Positions 7,366 through 14,058 of a DNA stretch of 41,710 bases are shown piece after piece. The DNA is taken from the NCBI GenBank assembly GCA_947166135.1, contig CAMVDB010000011.1:1-41710 (forward strand), in the 5' to 3' direction. Within the stretch, counting starts at the first letter, position 1; every line of letters starts with the position of its first letter. Under the pieces are notes generated by a model, which was given only the letters and a program-made list of their open reading frames with translations, was not told the DNA's origin and ran no database searches. The stretch comes from an uncultured Clostridia bacterium. GTDB lineage: Bacteria; Bacillota; Clostridia; Oscillospirales; Acutalibacteraceae. The position numbers and the translations under genes were made by a program.

Positions 7366-8343
7366 ATGGAAATGGTGTTGCAGATCGTTCTGCTGATAGT
7401 GGGATTTGTCGCGCTGATCAAGGGCGCGGATATATTTGTAGACGGCAGCTCGTCGCTCGCGGCGATTTTCAAGGTGCCGTCGGTCATCATCGGACTGACC
7501 ATCGTCGCGATGGGGACGAGCGCTCCCGAGCTCGCGGTCAGTACCTCGGCGGCGATCAAGGGATCAAACGAGATCGCGCTGAGTAATGTTGTCGGTTCGA
7601 ATCTGTTCAACCTGTTGATGGTGCTGGGCGTATGTGCGCTGATCATGCCCGTCCCGATCGATAATGTGATCCGTAAGCGCGATTTCCCGTTCTCCATCAT
7701 CACGACGATCCTGCTGTTTGCGGCGCTCGGCGTCGGCATGCTGGGTCATGTGAATCTCGGCACGTTAAAGATGACGGATAATGTCGCGACGGTCAGCCGC
7801 CCGATCGGTATCGTCGTGCTGCTCGTATTCATCGGCTATATCGCGATGCTGATCATCTCGGCGAAGAAGAATAAAGCCGAGGGCGAACCGGTCAAGACCA
7901 TGTCGCCGCTCAAGAGCGTGCTGTTCATCCTGTTCGGCGTAGCGCTGATCATCGCGGGCGGTCAGTTCGTCGTCAATTCCGCCAAGTACATCGCCGCCGC
8001 GTTCGGTATGTCCGAGACGCTGATCGGCTTGACGATCGTCGCGGTCGGCACCTCGCTGCCGGAGCTCGTGACCTCGGTCGTCGCAGCGCGTAAGGGCGAG
8101 AACGGTCTCGCCGTCGGTAACGTGGTTGGCTCCAATATCTTTAACCTTCTGATGATCCTCGGCGTATCCGCTTCGCTCCATCCGATCCCGGTCAACTTCG
8201 CTTCGATGATCGACTTCGCGATCTTGATCGTCGTTTCCGTCGTGGTTTATCTTTTTTCACTTACGAAGCATATCAACCGCGGCGAGGGTATCGTGTTGAT
8301 CCTGATGTATGTCGCGACCGTCGTTTTTGCGGCGCTGAGATAA
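7366..8343 (+). CDS. Calcium/sodium antiporter, CaCA family
   Basis: This 325-residue membrane protein of the cation/Ca2+ exchanger superfamily is of the YrbG-like bacterial type. It should exchange Ca2+ for Na+ or H+ across the cytoplasmic membrane. Both inverted alpha repeats are clear: GTSAPELAVSTSAAIKG then NVVGSNLFNLLMVLG (about 45-88), and GTSLPELVTSVVAARKG then NVVGSNIFNLLMILG (about 227-270). Both conserved acidic residues (the E of PEL) are present. About ten hydrophobic segments are visible, with a basic cytoplasmic loop (AKKNKAEGEPVK) in the middle. The ATG has AAAGAGAG upstream. A terminator follows that also covers the ribosome site of the next gene. Confidence 0.93.
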   Translation: MEMVLQIVLLIVGFVALIKGADIFVDGSSSLAAIFKVPSVIIGLTIVAMGTSAPELAVSTSAAIKGSNEIALSNVVGSNLFNLLMVLGVCALIMPVPIDNVIRKRDFPFSIITTILLFAALGVGMLGHVNLGTLKMTDNVATVSRPIGIVVLLVFIGYIAMLIISAKKNKAEGEPVKTMSPLKSVLFILFGVALIIAGGQFVVNSAKYIAAAFGMSETLIGLTIVAVGTSLPELVTSVVAARKGENGLAVGNVVGSNIFNLLMILGVSASLHPIPVNFASMIDFAILIVVSVVVYLFSLTKHINRGEGIVLILMYVATVVFAALR

Positions 8344-8367
8344 TCGCGCGATAATTGAATAAGAACA

Positions 8368-8404
8368 GGCGCTTTCGCTCATACTATGGGCGGAGGCGTT
8401 TTTT
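8368..8404 (+). terminator. Terminator hairpin enclosing the next gene's ribosome site
   Basis: GGCGC (8368-8372) pairs with GCGTT (8396-8400), and CGCTCAT (8376-8382) pairs with ATGGGCG (8386-8392). Six T (8399-8404) end directly at the next ATG (8405). The GGAGG (8392-8396) used by the peptidase gene lies inside the 3' arm. It can act as a terminator for the antiporter and as a cover for the next start. Confidence 0.65.
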
Positions 8405-9181
8405 ATGAACAAAATCAAGAAAAATAAATCGAAGAAGCCGACCGAGCGCGTAAGCTTCTACATTGCCCTGTCCATCTGCATGATGGCGGTGGGTCTGGCG
8501 GTATGGTCGGCATATACGTCGTTCGGCGACGTACCCGAGGAGGATGACAGCAGTTACTTCGGCTCGTTATCCTCTCCGACCGCCGCTGTCGCGCAGGAGA
8601 TGACCGGCGTGACCGAAGCGGCTGAGACCGAAGCTCCCGAGGAAACCGAACCCGCACCCGAGACGGAGCCGCCGACTCAGAAGTACAGCGTGATCGTCAG
8701 CGAGACCAATCCCGAGACGAAGGATGTCGCCCATAACAGCGGATTGGATCCTCTGCAGGCGGTGCTGCGCGTCAAGGAGAGCCTGATCTTCCCCGTGAAG
8801 AGTCAGAACGTCATCAAGCCCTACAGCGAGGACAGCGTATATAATACGACGATGAAGGATTACCGCGCTCATACGGGCTGCGACTTCTCCGCCGAGGAGG
8901 GCGAGAGCGTCTACGCTATGTGTTCCGGAACTGTAAAGGATATTTCTTCTTCGGAATTATACGGTATTATCGTCGAGGTGGACTGCGGCGACTTTTCGGT
9001 TTACTACTGCGGTCTGAGCAGTGATCTGAGCGTTGAAAAGGACAGCACCGTCAGCGCGGGCGACACCATCGGCACAGTCGGGAAGATCCCCTGTGAGAAC
9101 GACAGCGCGCATGTGCATGTTGAAATCAGGGTAGGGGACAGGCTGATCGACCCGCTCAGCGTCATCGACAGCGAGCGCTGA
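8405..9181 (+). CDS. Membrane-anchored M23 peptidase (LytM-type)
   Basis: This 258-residue protein has a cytoplasmic basic head, one transmembrane segment (about 18-38), a Glu/Thr/Pro-rich linker (about 55-95) and a C-terminal M23 domain (about 135-258). The zinc site is intact: H156 and D160 in HTGCDF, and the H236-V-H238 motif near the end. The domain should cut or bind peptidoglycan peptide bridges outside the membrane. The single anchor plus LytM layout resembles SpoIIQ-type proteins, but SpoIIQ often lacks the full zinc set, so an active hydrolase is more likely. GGAGG lies 8 bases before the ATG, within the preceding hairpin. Confidence 0.88.
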   Translation: MNKIKKNKSKKPTERVSFYIALSICMMAVGLAVWSAYTSFGDVPEEDDSSYFGSLSSPTAAVAQEMTGVTEAAETEAPEETEPAPETEPPTQKYSVIVSETNPETKDVAHNSGLDPLQAVLRVKESLIFPVKSQNVIKPYSEDSVYNTTMKDYRAHTGCDFSAEEGESVYAMCSGTVKDISSSELYGIIVEVDCGDFSVYYCGLSSDLSVEKDSTVSAGDTIGTVGKIPCENDSAHVHVEIRVGDRLIDPLSVIDSER

Positions 9182-9248
9182 GGTATATTTGAGAAAGAAC
9201 ACGCATAAAATAGGACAGAAGTGCCCTCGATCCGTTCAGGGGCAGACG

Positions 9249-9280
9249 GCGGACGTGTCACAGCGTCCGCTTTGTTCTGT
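9249..9280 (+). terminator. Terminator after the M23 gene
   Basis: GCGGACG (9249-9255) pairs with CGTCCGC (9264-9270) across an 8-base loop, followed by TTTGTTCTGTT. Confidence 0.65.
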
Positions 9281-9327
9281 TACAGATATTTTGCGGCATG
9301 TAAATTGACGTAAATTAACAAAATCAC

Positions 9328-9356
9328 TTGACAATTCGCCTTCGCTATGATAAACT
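9328..9356 (+). promoter_or_regulatory. Promoter of the tRNA-Ser pair
   Basis: TTGACA (9328-9333), a 17-base spacer and TAAACT (9351-9356) lie 15 bases before the first tRNA-Ser. No terminator separates the two tRNAs, so they are probably cotranscribed. Confidence 0.75.
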
Positions 9357-9370
9357 ATTACTTGCTTTAT

Positions 9371-9459
9371 GGAGAGATGTCCGAGTGGTTTAAGGAGCTA
9401 GTCTTGAAAACTAGTGATCCCGCAAGGGACCAAGGGTTCGAATCCCTTTCTCTCCGCCA
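9371..9459 (+). tRNA. tRNA-Ser (anticodon TGA)
   Basis: This is an 89-nt class II tRNA. The acceptor GGAGAGA pairs with TCTCTCC. The anticodon stem CTAGT/ACTAG holds a loop with TGA, the long variable arm is ATCCCGCAAGGGA, and GGTTCGAATCC is in the T arm. CCA is encoded. Confidence 0.95.
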
Positions 9460-9492
9460 ATTGAATAATAAAGTTATGAACTTTACATACAT

Positions 9493-9582
9493 GGAGGATT
9501 ACTCAAGTGGTGAAGAGGCTCCCCTGCTAAGGGAGTAGGTCGCTAACGCGGCGCGAGAGTTCGAATCTCTTGTCCTCCGCCA
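9493..9582 (+). tRNA. tRNA-Ser (anticodon GCT)
   Basis: This is a 90-nt class II tRNA. The acceptor GGAGGAT pairs with GTCCTCC. The anticodon stem CTCCC/GGGAG holds the loop CTGCTAA with GCT, the variable arm is long, and CCA is encoded. Its 3' tail GAATCTCTTGTCCTCCGCCA (9563-9582) is repeated twice downstream, the mark of an integration target. Confidence 0.95.
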
Positions 9583-9621
9583 GAAAAAGGTCTGACGCTT
9601 TTGCGTCGGACCTTTTTCTCT
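9583..9621 (+). terminator. Terminator after tRNA-Ser(GCT)
   Basis: AGAAAAAGGTCTGACGC (9583-9599) pairs with GCGTCGGACCTTTTTCT (9603-9619) around TTTT. It begins immediately after the encoded CCA. Confidence 0.85.
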
Positions 9622-9800
9622 TGCAGCAGCGATGAAGATTCGAGCCGAGAGTCGCGTTCTACGCGGCGTGAGCGTTTTGACCGAGCGCGTCCGGCGGACG
9701 ATACAGCGAAGGGAAAAACGGTGCAGCGGTCGAAGAAGCCGAGCGTATAGCGAAGGCTGATTCGGAACCGCAAACTGAGCGAATCTCTTGTCCTCCGCCA
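9583..9800 (+). repeat. tRNA-tail repeat unit 1
   Basis: This 218-bp unit has a terminator-like hairpin, a ~165-bp spacer (beginning near GATTCGAGCCGAGAG) and, at 9781-9800, a full copy of the last 20 bases of tRNA-Ser(GCT). The spacer is nearly identical to that of unit 2. Such tail copies form when elements insert at a tRNA 3' end and restore it. An ORF on the minus strand across both units is an artefact. Confidence 0.85.
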
Positions 9801-10016
9801 GAAAACAGGCTTACGCATTGGCGTGAGCCTGTTTTCTCTTGCTGTGGGAAAGATTCGAGCCGAGAGCCGCGTTCTACGCGGCGTGAGCGTTTTGACCGAG
9901 CGCGTCCGGCGGACGATACAGCGAAGGGAAAAACGGTGCAGCGGTCGAAGAAGCCGAGCGTATAGCGAAGGCTGATTCGGGAACCGCAAACTGAGTGAAT
10001 CTCTTGTCCTCCGCCG
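9801..10016 (+). repeat. tRNA-tail repeat unit 2
   Basis: This 216-bp tandem copy ends with GAATCTCTTGTCCTCCGCC at 9997-10015. Its opening hairpin has different stem bases from the one after the tRNA (CAGGCTTACGC paired with GCGTGAGCCTG), but pairing and the T run are kept. Beyond it the sequence becomes AT-rich and unrelated, leading into recombinase remains. Confidence 0.85.
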
Positions 10017-10138
10017 GAAGGAAGAAGCTCGAATTTGGCTTATCTAAGCCATTTTCGGGTTTTCTTTTTGCTTTCTTTAATTCTAATTAAGAAATATGCT
10101 GCTTTTGATCGTAAACGTGATCGTAATTTTTGTGAATT

Positions 10139-10279
10139 TTAATTATCATCAAGGAGATTTGCAACCATGTTTAATGTCTTTTCATTGGTTGGCTCAACCG
10201 TATGAGCATAAACATTTAGTGTGACACTCGGATTAGCATGACCAAGCAAATCAGATACATCTTTCGTTGCAGCTCCATT
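10139..10279 (-). pseudogene. Tyrosine recombinase (integrase) C-terminal remnant
   Basis: On the minus strand, about 46 codons end in a stop at 10139 and encode the tail of a phage-type integrase. It contains SDLLGHANPSVTLNVYAHTV, with the conserved GH and the tyrosine nucleophile in the NVYAHT context. Upstream of about 10280 the similarity stops and the strand is occupied by an unrelated fragment, so the N-terminal ~300 residues, including most catalytic Arg/His/Lys residues, are lost. The gene end points toward the tRNA-Ser tail repeats, as expected for an integrase next to its attachment site. The product would be inactive. Confidence 0.82.
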
Positions 10280-10283
10280 AACC

Positions 10284-10412
10284 AACGGCGACGTTCGTAA
10301 ACTTCTGAATGTTTCTGTTGCGACCGCAAATCGAATCCTCAACACGATGGCAGAAAAGGGGTTGATCATCCGTTTTCGTGACGGCAGGTCATGGGCGTAC
10401 CGTAAACGATAA
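10284..10412 (+). pseudogene. Winged-helix DNA-binding protein, C-terminal fragment
   Basis: The plus-strand frame from 10284 reads 42 codons to a TAA at 10410-10412. It contains VSVATANRILNTMAEKGLI followed by a basic tail ending AYRKR. The SxATAxRILxxMxEKGxI pattern is the recognition helix and wing of a MarR/Fic-associated winged helix. There is no start codon or ribosome site, and the frame begins exactly where the integrase remnant breaks off. It is therefore a piece of another gene joined by deletion or recombination. Confidence 0.65.
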
Positions 10413-10561
10413 AGAGATCAAGAAGTCAATACGTACAGGTATGAACGAAGGGGTCATTTGACGGGAGGCAGCGTGGTCAAAGCGGGGTCGGACAACAGAA
10501 TACCGAAAAAGCTTTTATGTGACGGTTGTGTGAAAGTTATCTGAAAGCTTTGTGAGAATTA

Positions 10562-10590
10562 TTGAAACGTCCTTTTGATTTATGTATGAT
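10562..10590 (+). promoter_or_regulatory. Promoter of the first dockerin gene
   Basis: TTGAAA (10562-10567), a 17-base spacer and TATGAT (10585-10590) lie 54 bases before the ATG at 10644. AAAGGAG lies 7-13 bases before that ATG. Confidence 0.7.
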
Positions 10591-10643
10591 GCAAGTGGAA
10601 TCCGAAACGGAACACAAATCATCTGATCGAAAGGAGATTCATT

Positions 10644-13196
10644 ATGACTCGAAAATTCCTATCCCTGATACTGGCGCTCATGCTGGTATTCAGTCTTACG
10701 ATCCCCGCTATGGCGGAATCGGTCGACATGGCTCCGACCTCTGCTGTTGTCGAGCAGAGCGCGGTGCTGACCTTCTCGAACGGCGGCATCACCGAGACTT
10801 CTGCCGGCAGCGGCTACACCATCGACGGCACCACGCTGACCGTCACGACGGCAGGCACCTACCGTATCGGCGGCAGCTGCTCCGAGGGCGCGATCATCGT
10901 CAGCAAGGGGCTGAGCAACGTTACGCTGATCCTCGATAATCTGACGCTTAGTTCCTCTGCGACAGCGCCGATCGTCGTCAAGAAAAGCGCGACAGTCAAT
11001 ATCCATTTAGTCGGCACTTCGACCCTCACCGATAACGAGGATCCCGCGAACGAGACCTCCACCGATACGACCGTAGCCGAAGCCTTTGAGGGCGCGGCGA
11101 TCAAGGTCAAGAGCGGCTCTTCGGTGACCTTCTGCGGCGACGGAAACCTGAATGTCGTCGCCAACGCGAAGAACGGTATCAAGGGCGGCGCGACGTCCGA
11201 GCTGATTTTTAATCAGAGCGGTACGATCAATGTCGGCGGCAACGCGAAATATTACGGCGCGACCACCTCGGGCGCTGCGGTCAACAACGGTATCGGCTGT
11301 GACGGCAGTATCGTCATCAATCAGGGTACCTACATCATCAAAGCCGCGAACGACGGCATCAAGAGCGCACCCGACGCGACCGATGAGACAGAAGGAACGG
11401 TGATCGACACCGAGTCGGCGGGCACCGTCACCATCAACGGCGGTACCTTTGACATCGATGTAGACGGCGACGGCATCCAGGCGGACACCGCGCTGAATAT
11501 CAACGGAGGCACCTTTGATATTCGCACCTGGAAGGGCTACAGCGTGTGGAACGATACCCTCGCGAATGAATACAGCTGTAAGGGCTTGAAGGCGTCCGGC
11601 GACCGTGCCGAAGAAGCGGGAATCGAGCCTGCGCTGAATATCGCGGGCGGTACCTTCACGCTGAATACAGGCGACGACGCAGTTCATTCCGACGCGAATG
11701 TGACCGTGACCGGCGGCACCTTCACCATTCAGACGGGCGACGACGGTATGCACGGCGACACCTCTCTGACGATCGGTACCGAGGGCGGCGATACCCGCGA
11801 TCCCGATATCACCATCAGCCATTCCTATGAAGGACTCGAGGGCGGTACGGTCTATATCTATTCCGGCCGCAGCTATGTTGTCGCGAGCGATGACGGCGTG
11901 AATGCGGCGGGCGGCAGCTCCAACGGCTCCGATCCCGGCGCGGGCGGCGGCAACACCTTCAATCCCGGAGGACGTCCCGGCGGTGGCGGCGGCTTCAATC
12001 CCGGCGGCGGTTCTTCTACCAATACAGGCAACTATAACATCTATATCTACGGCGGCGATCTGTACGTTAACTGCGACGGCGACGGTCTTGATTCCAACGG
12101 CGGCTTGTACCTCTACGGCGGTACTCAGGCGGTGTTCAGCATGAGATCCGGCGGCGACAATTCCGCGATCGACGCTGACGGCACCATTTCGATCCAGGGC
12201 GCGACCGTATTCACCGCCGGTACAGCCGGTATGGACGGTTCGGCAAAGTCGAGCTGGTTCGGCACTAATCAGAAGTACGCTTCAATCTCGACAAGCTACA
12301 CAGCCGGCAAGATCATCAACACCAAGATGGGCAGCAGCGGCAGTGTGATCCTCAGTTATTCACTCCCGAAGAACGTTAATTATATCATGGCTTCCTACCC
12401 GACTGCCGTGTCGAGCAACACGCCTTCCTTTGCGACTGCGACAAGCGTGACGGCATGTAAGGGCGGCTCGTGGAGCCACAACTGGAACTCCGGCACAGTG
12501 ACGACCGCGGCGACTGCCACCTCCGCAGGCGTGATGACCTACACCTGTTCAAAGTGCGGCGCGACCGAACAGCAGACGATCCCGATGACCGTTTCGATCG
12601 ACGCGTGCGATCATTCCGTCGAACAGGAGGCGATCGCCGATAAGGGCTACACCGTGACCTTTGCGGGCGACAGCGGCGTTGATTCCGTCACGGTTTATCA
12701 GACGCAGGATTATACCGGAGCATCCGAATCCGTCTCGGCGACCGGTTCTACCGTATCGCGCAGCAGCGCGACCGGCGAGCCCGATTCCACCGGCGACGGT
12801 CAGGTCAATTTCACCGTCGTTCTCAAGGAAGGCTACGCATTAGACAGCGTTTCGGTGACCGCGGGAACCTATAAGAACATCAAGGAGCTGGGTGATAACA
12901 CCTACCGTATCACCAAGATCAGCGCGGATACTACCGTCACGATCACTACTGAGCAGAGCGAGACTCCCTCGGGCTATGTCCTCGGCGACGCTGACGGCAG
13001 CGGCGATGTAGATACCATCGACGCGACGTGGATCCAGCGCTCGCTGGCAGGCTTCAAGCCGTCCGATAGCATTAATGAAGCGGCAGCCGATGTCGACGGC
13101 GACGGCGATGTGACCGCGATCGACGTGACCTTCATCTTGCGCTATTGCGTCGGCGTCAAGGTTCCTTACGCGATCGGTGAAATCGTATATCAATAA
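10644..13196 (+). CDS. Secreted Cthe_2159-like carbohydrate-binding protein with type I dockerin
   Basis: This 850-residue exported protein has a signal peptide at 1-24 (MTRKFLSLILALML... AMAES). A repetitive beta-helix resembling the Cthe_2159 polysaccharide-binding fold (DUF4353) spans about 40-420, with recurring INGGTFDI, IAGGTFTLNTGDDAVHSD and TGDDGMHGD rungs. A Gly/Asn/Pro-rich linker lies at about 421-463, and another beta-helix stretch follows. A CSKCGATEQQ element lies near 635-645, then a beta domain at about 666-771. The C-terminal dockerin (about 778-850) has two Ca2+ loops, DADGSGDVDTID and DVDGDGDVTAID. It should bind pectin- or cellulose-like glycans and dock to a cohesin scaffold. 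No cohesin is in the window. Confidence 0.88.
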   Translation: MTRKFLSLILALMLVFSLTIPAMAESVDMAPTSAVVEQSAVLTFSNGGITETSAGSGYTIDGTTLTVTTAGTYRIGGSCSEGAIIVSKGLSNVTLILDNLTLSSSATAPIVVKKSATVNIHLVGTSTLTDNEDPANETSTDTTVAEAFEGAAIKVKSGSSVTFCGDGNLNVVANAKNGIKGGATSELIFNQSGTINVGGNAKYYGATTSGAAVNNGIGCDGSIVINQGTYIIKAANDGIKSAPDATDETEGTVIDTESAGTVTINGGTFDIDVDGDGIQADTALNINGGTFDIRTWKGYSVWNDTLANEYSCKGLKASGDRAEEAGIEPALNIAGGTFTLNTGDDAVHSDANVTVTGGTFTIQTGDDGMHGDTSLTIGTEGGDTRDPDITISHSYEGLEGGTVYIYSGRSYVVASDDGVNAAGGSSNGSDPGAGGGNTFNPGGRPGGGGGFNPGGGSSTNTGNYNIYIYGGDLYVNCDGDGLDSNGGLYLYGGTQAVFSMRSGGDNSAIDADGTISIQGATVFTAGTAGMDGSAKSSWFGTNQKYASISTSYTAGKIINTKMGSSGSVILSYSLPKNVNYIMASYPTAVSSNTPSFATATSVTACKGGSWSHNWNSGTVTTAATATSAGVMTYTCSKCGATEQQTIPMTVSIDACDHSVEQEAIADKGYTVTFAGDSGVDSVTVYQTQDYTGASESVSATGSTVSRSSATGEPDSTGDGQVNFTVVLKEGYALDSVSVTAGTYKNIKELGDNTYRITKISADTTVTITTEQSETPSGYVLGDADGSGDVDTIDATWIQRSLAGFKPSDSINEAAADVDGDGDVTAIDVTFILRYCVGVKVPYAIGEIVYQ

Positions 13197-13227
13197 TTCA
13201 GTATACAACAACCGCCATTTTTTCAGA

Positions 13228-13260
13228 CAGAACCATCCGTTCATCGGGTGGTTCTGTTTT
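13228..13260 (+). terminator. Terminator after the first dockerin gene
   Basis: CAGAACCATCCG (13228-13239) pairs with CGGGTGGTTCTG (13245-13256), with one G-U pair, and TTTT follows. Confidence 0.8.
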
Positions 13261-13295
13261 GATATGGGCTTTGGACTGAACCGCTCAAAAGACGG

Positions 13296-13324
13296 TTGCG
13301 AAATAAAGTCGGAAGTGCTATAAT
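13296..13324 (+). promoter_or_regulatory. Promoter of the YcxB-like gene
   Basis: TTGCGA (13296-13301) and a perfect TATAAT (13319-13324) are 17 bases apart. The promoter overlaps an in-frame TTG, which argues that translation starts at the later ATG (13353). Confidence 0.8.
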
Positions 13325-13352
13325 CAACCTATTCAAGACGGTAGGTGATCGG

Positions 13353-13994
13353 ATGAAAGTCAATAACGCGAAGGGCGGACGACTGCGTGAGATGATCGCG
13401 ATCGACAAGGCGCAGATGCTCCCGCTGAACTTTAAGGTGAACTATATCTTCACGCCGCTGTATGTCGTCATGTCGCTGATACTGCTTCTCGTTTTCGGCG
13501 CGCTGATGCAGGCGCGGCTGGTGGCTCTCGGTCTGGTGTGTCTCGGTGTGATGGCGCTGCTGACCGCGGGTCTGCTGCTCATGGTGCCGATCGTGCGCAA
13601 GAGAGCGATACAAGCGGAGCTCAAACGCTACGGATTCGATACGCGGAAGCATGACGAGCTTCCCGACGCAGCGGAGGAGTGGGATTTTTCCAATAAAGAA
13701 TTATCCGTGAGCTTCAACCGTTACGGGATGCGTGTGGACGGCGTGCTGTATTACTATAATCATCTGAAGAAGGTCGTGCTGACCGGCAACCGTTATCAGC
13801 GCGTGAGCGTGATGATCGTCTTTATCGAGTCGCCCGAGCGGTGTATCGCCCTGCCGGCGATCCCCAAGGTGCGGAAGATGCTCGAGAATTATGAGATCAC
13901 GCTTGAGAATCAGGAGACCTTCGATTATATCCTCTCCGATCCCGAACAGGCATTCACCGAGATCTACAAGAAGGGTGAAGTCGCCGTAAAGTAA
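13353..13994 (+). CDS. YcxB-like membrane protein
   Basis: This 213-residue protein has two adjacent transmembrane segments (about 28-72) and a C-terminal YcxB-like domain. The domain pattern is WDFSNKELSVSFNRYGMRV, then LYYYNHLKKVVLTGNRY, then IALPAIPKV. In this loosely defined family the C-terminal domain is thought to sit on the cytoplasmic side as a PH-like beta fold; its function is not known. The ATG at 13353 is chosen because a promoter occupies the upstream extension and GGTAGGTGA precedes the ATG. It faces the minus-strand dockerin gene across a shared terminator. Confidence 0.75.
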   Translation: MKVNNAKGGRLREMIAIDKAQMLPLNFKVNYIFTPLYVVMSLILLLVFGALMQARLVALGLVCLGVMALLTAGLLLMVPIVRKRAIQAELKRYGFDTRKHDELPDAAEEWDFSNKELSVSFNRYGMRVDGVLYYYNHLKKVVLTGNRYQRVSVMIVFIESPERCIALPAIPKVRKMLENYEITLENQETFDYILSDPEQAFTEIYKKGEVAVK

Positions 13995-14016
13995 ACCTAT
14001 ACTAAGTTACAGAAAA

Positions 14017-14052
14017 AACAGCGCCCGCTGTACCGAGATGGTACGGCGGGCG
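14017..14052. terminator. Bidirectional terminator between convergent genes
   Basis: CGCCCGCTGTACC (14022-14034) pairs with GGTACGGCGGGCG (14040-14052) with one G-U. On the minus strand the stem is followed by GCTGTTTTTTC, a good exit for the dockerin gene. On the plus strand the T tract is weaker. Confidence 0.8.
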
Positions 14053-14058
14053 TAACTA

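Noticed and set aside
9543..9989. A 148-codon minus-strand ORF across the tRNA-Ser tail repeats
   Set aside because: It overlaps a tRNA gene, two repeat units and their hairpins. Its GGGQEIRTLAPR end is the antisense of the tRNA tail and it has no ribosome site.
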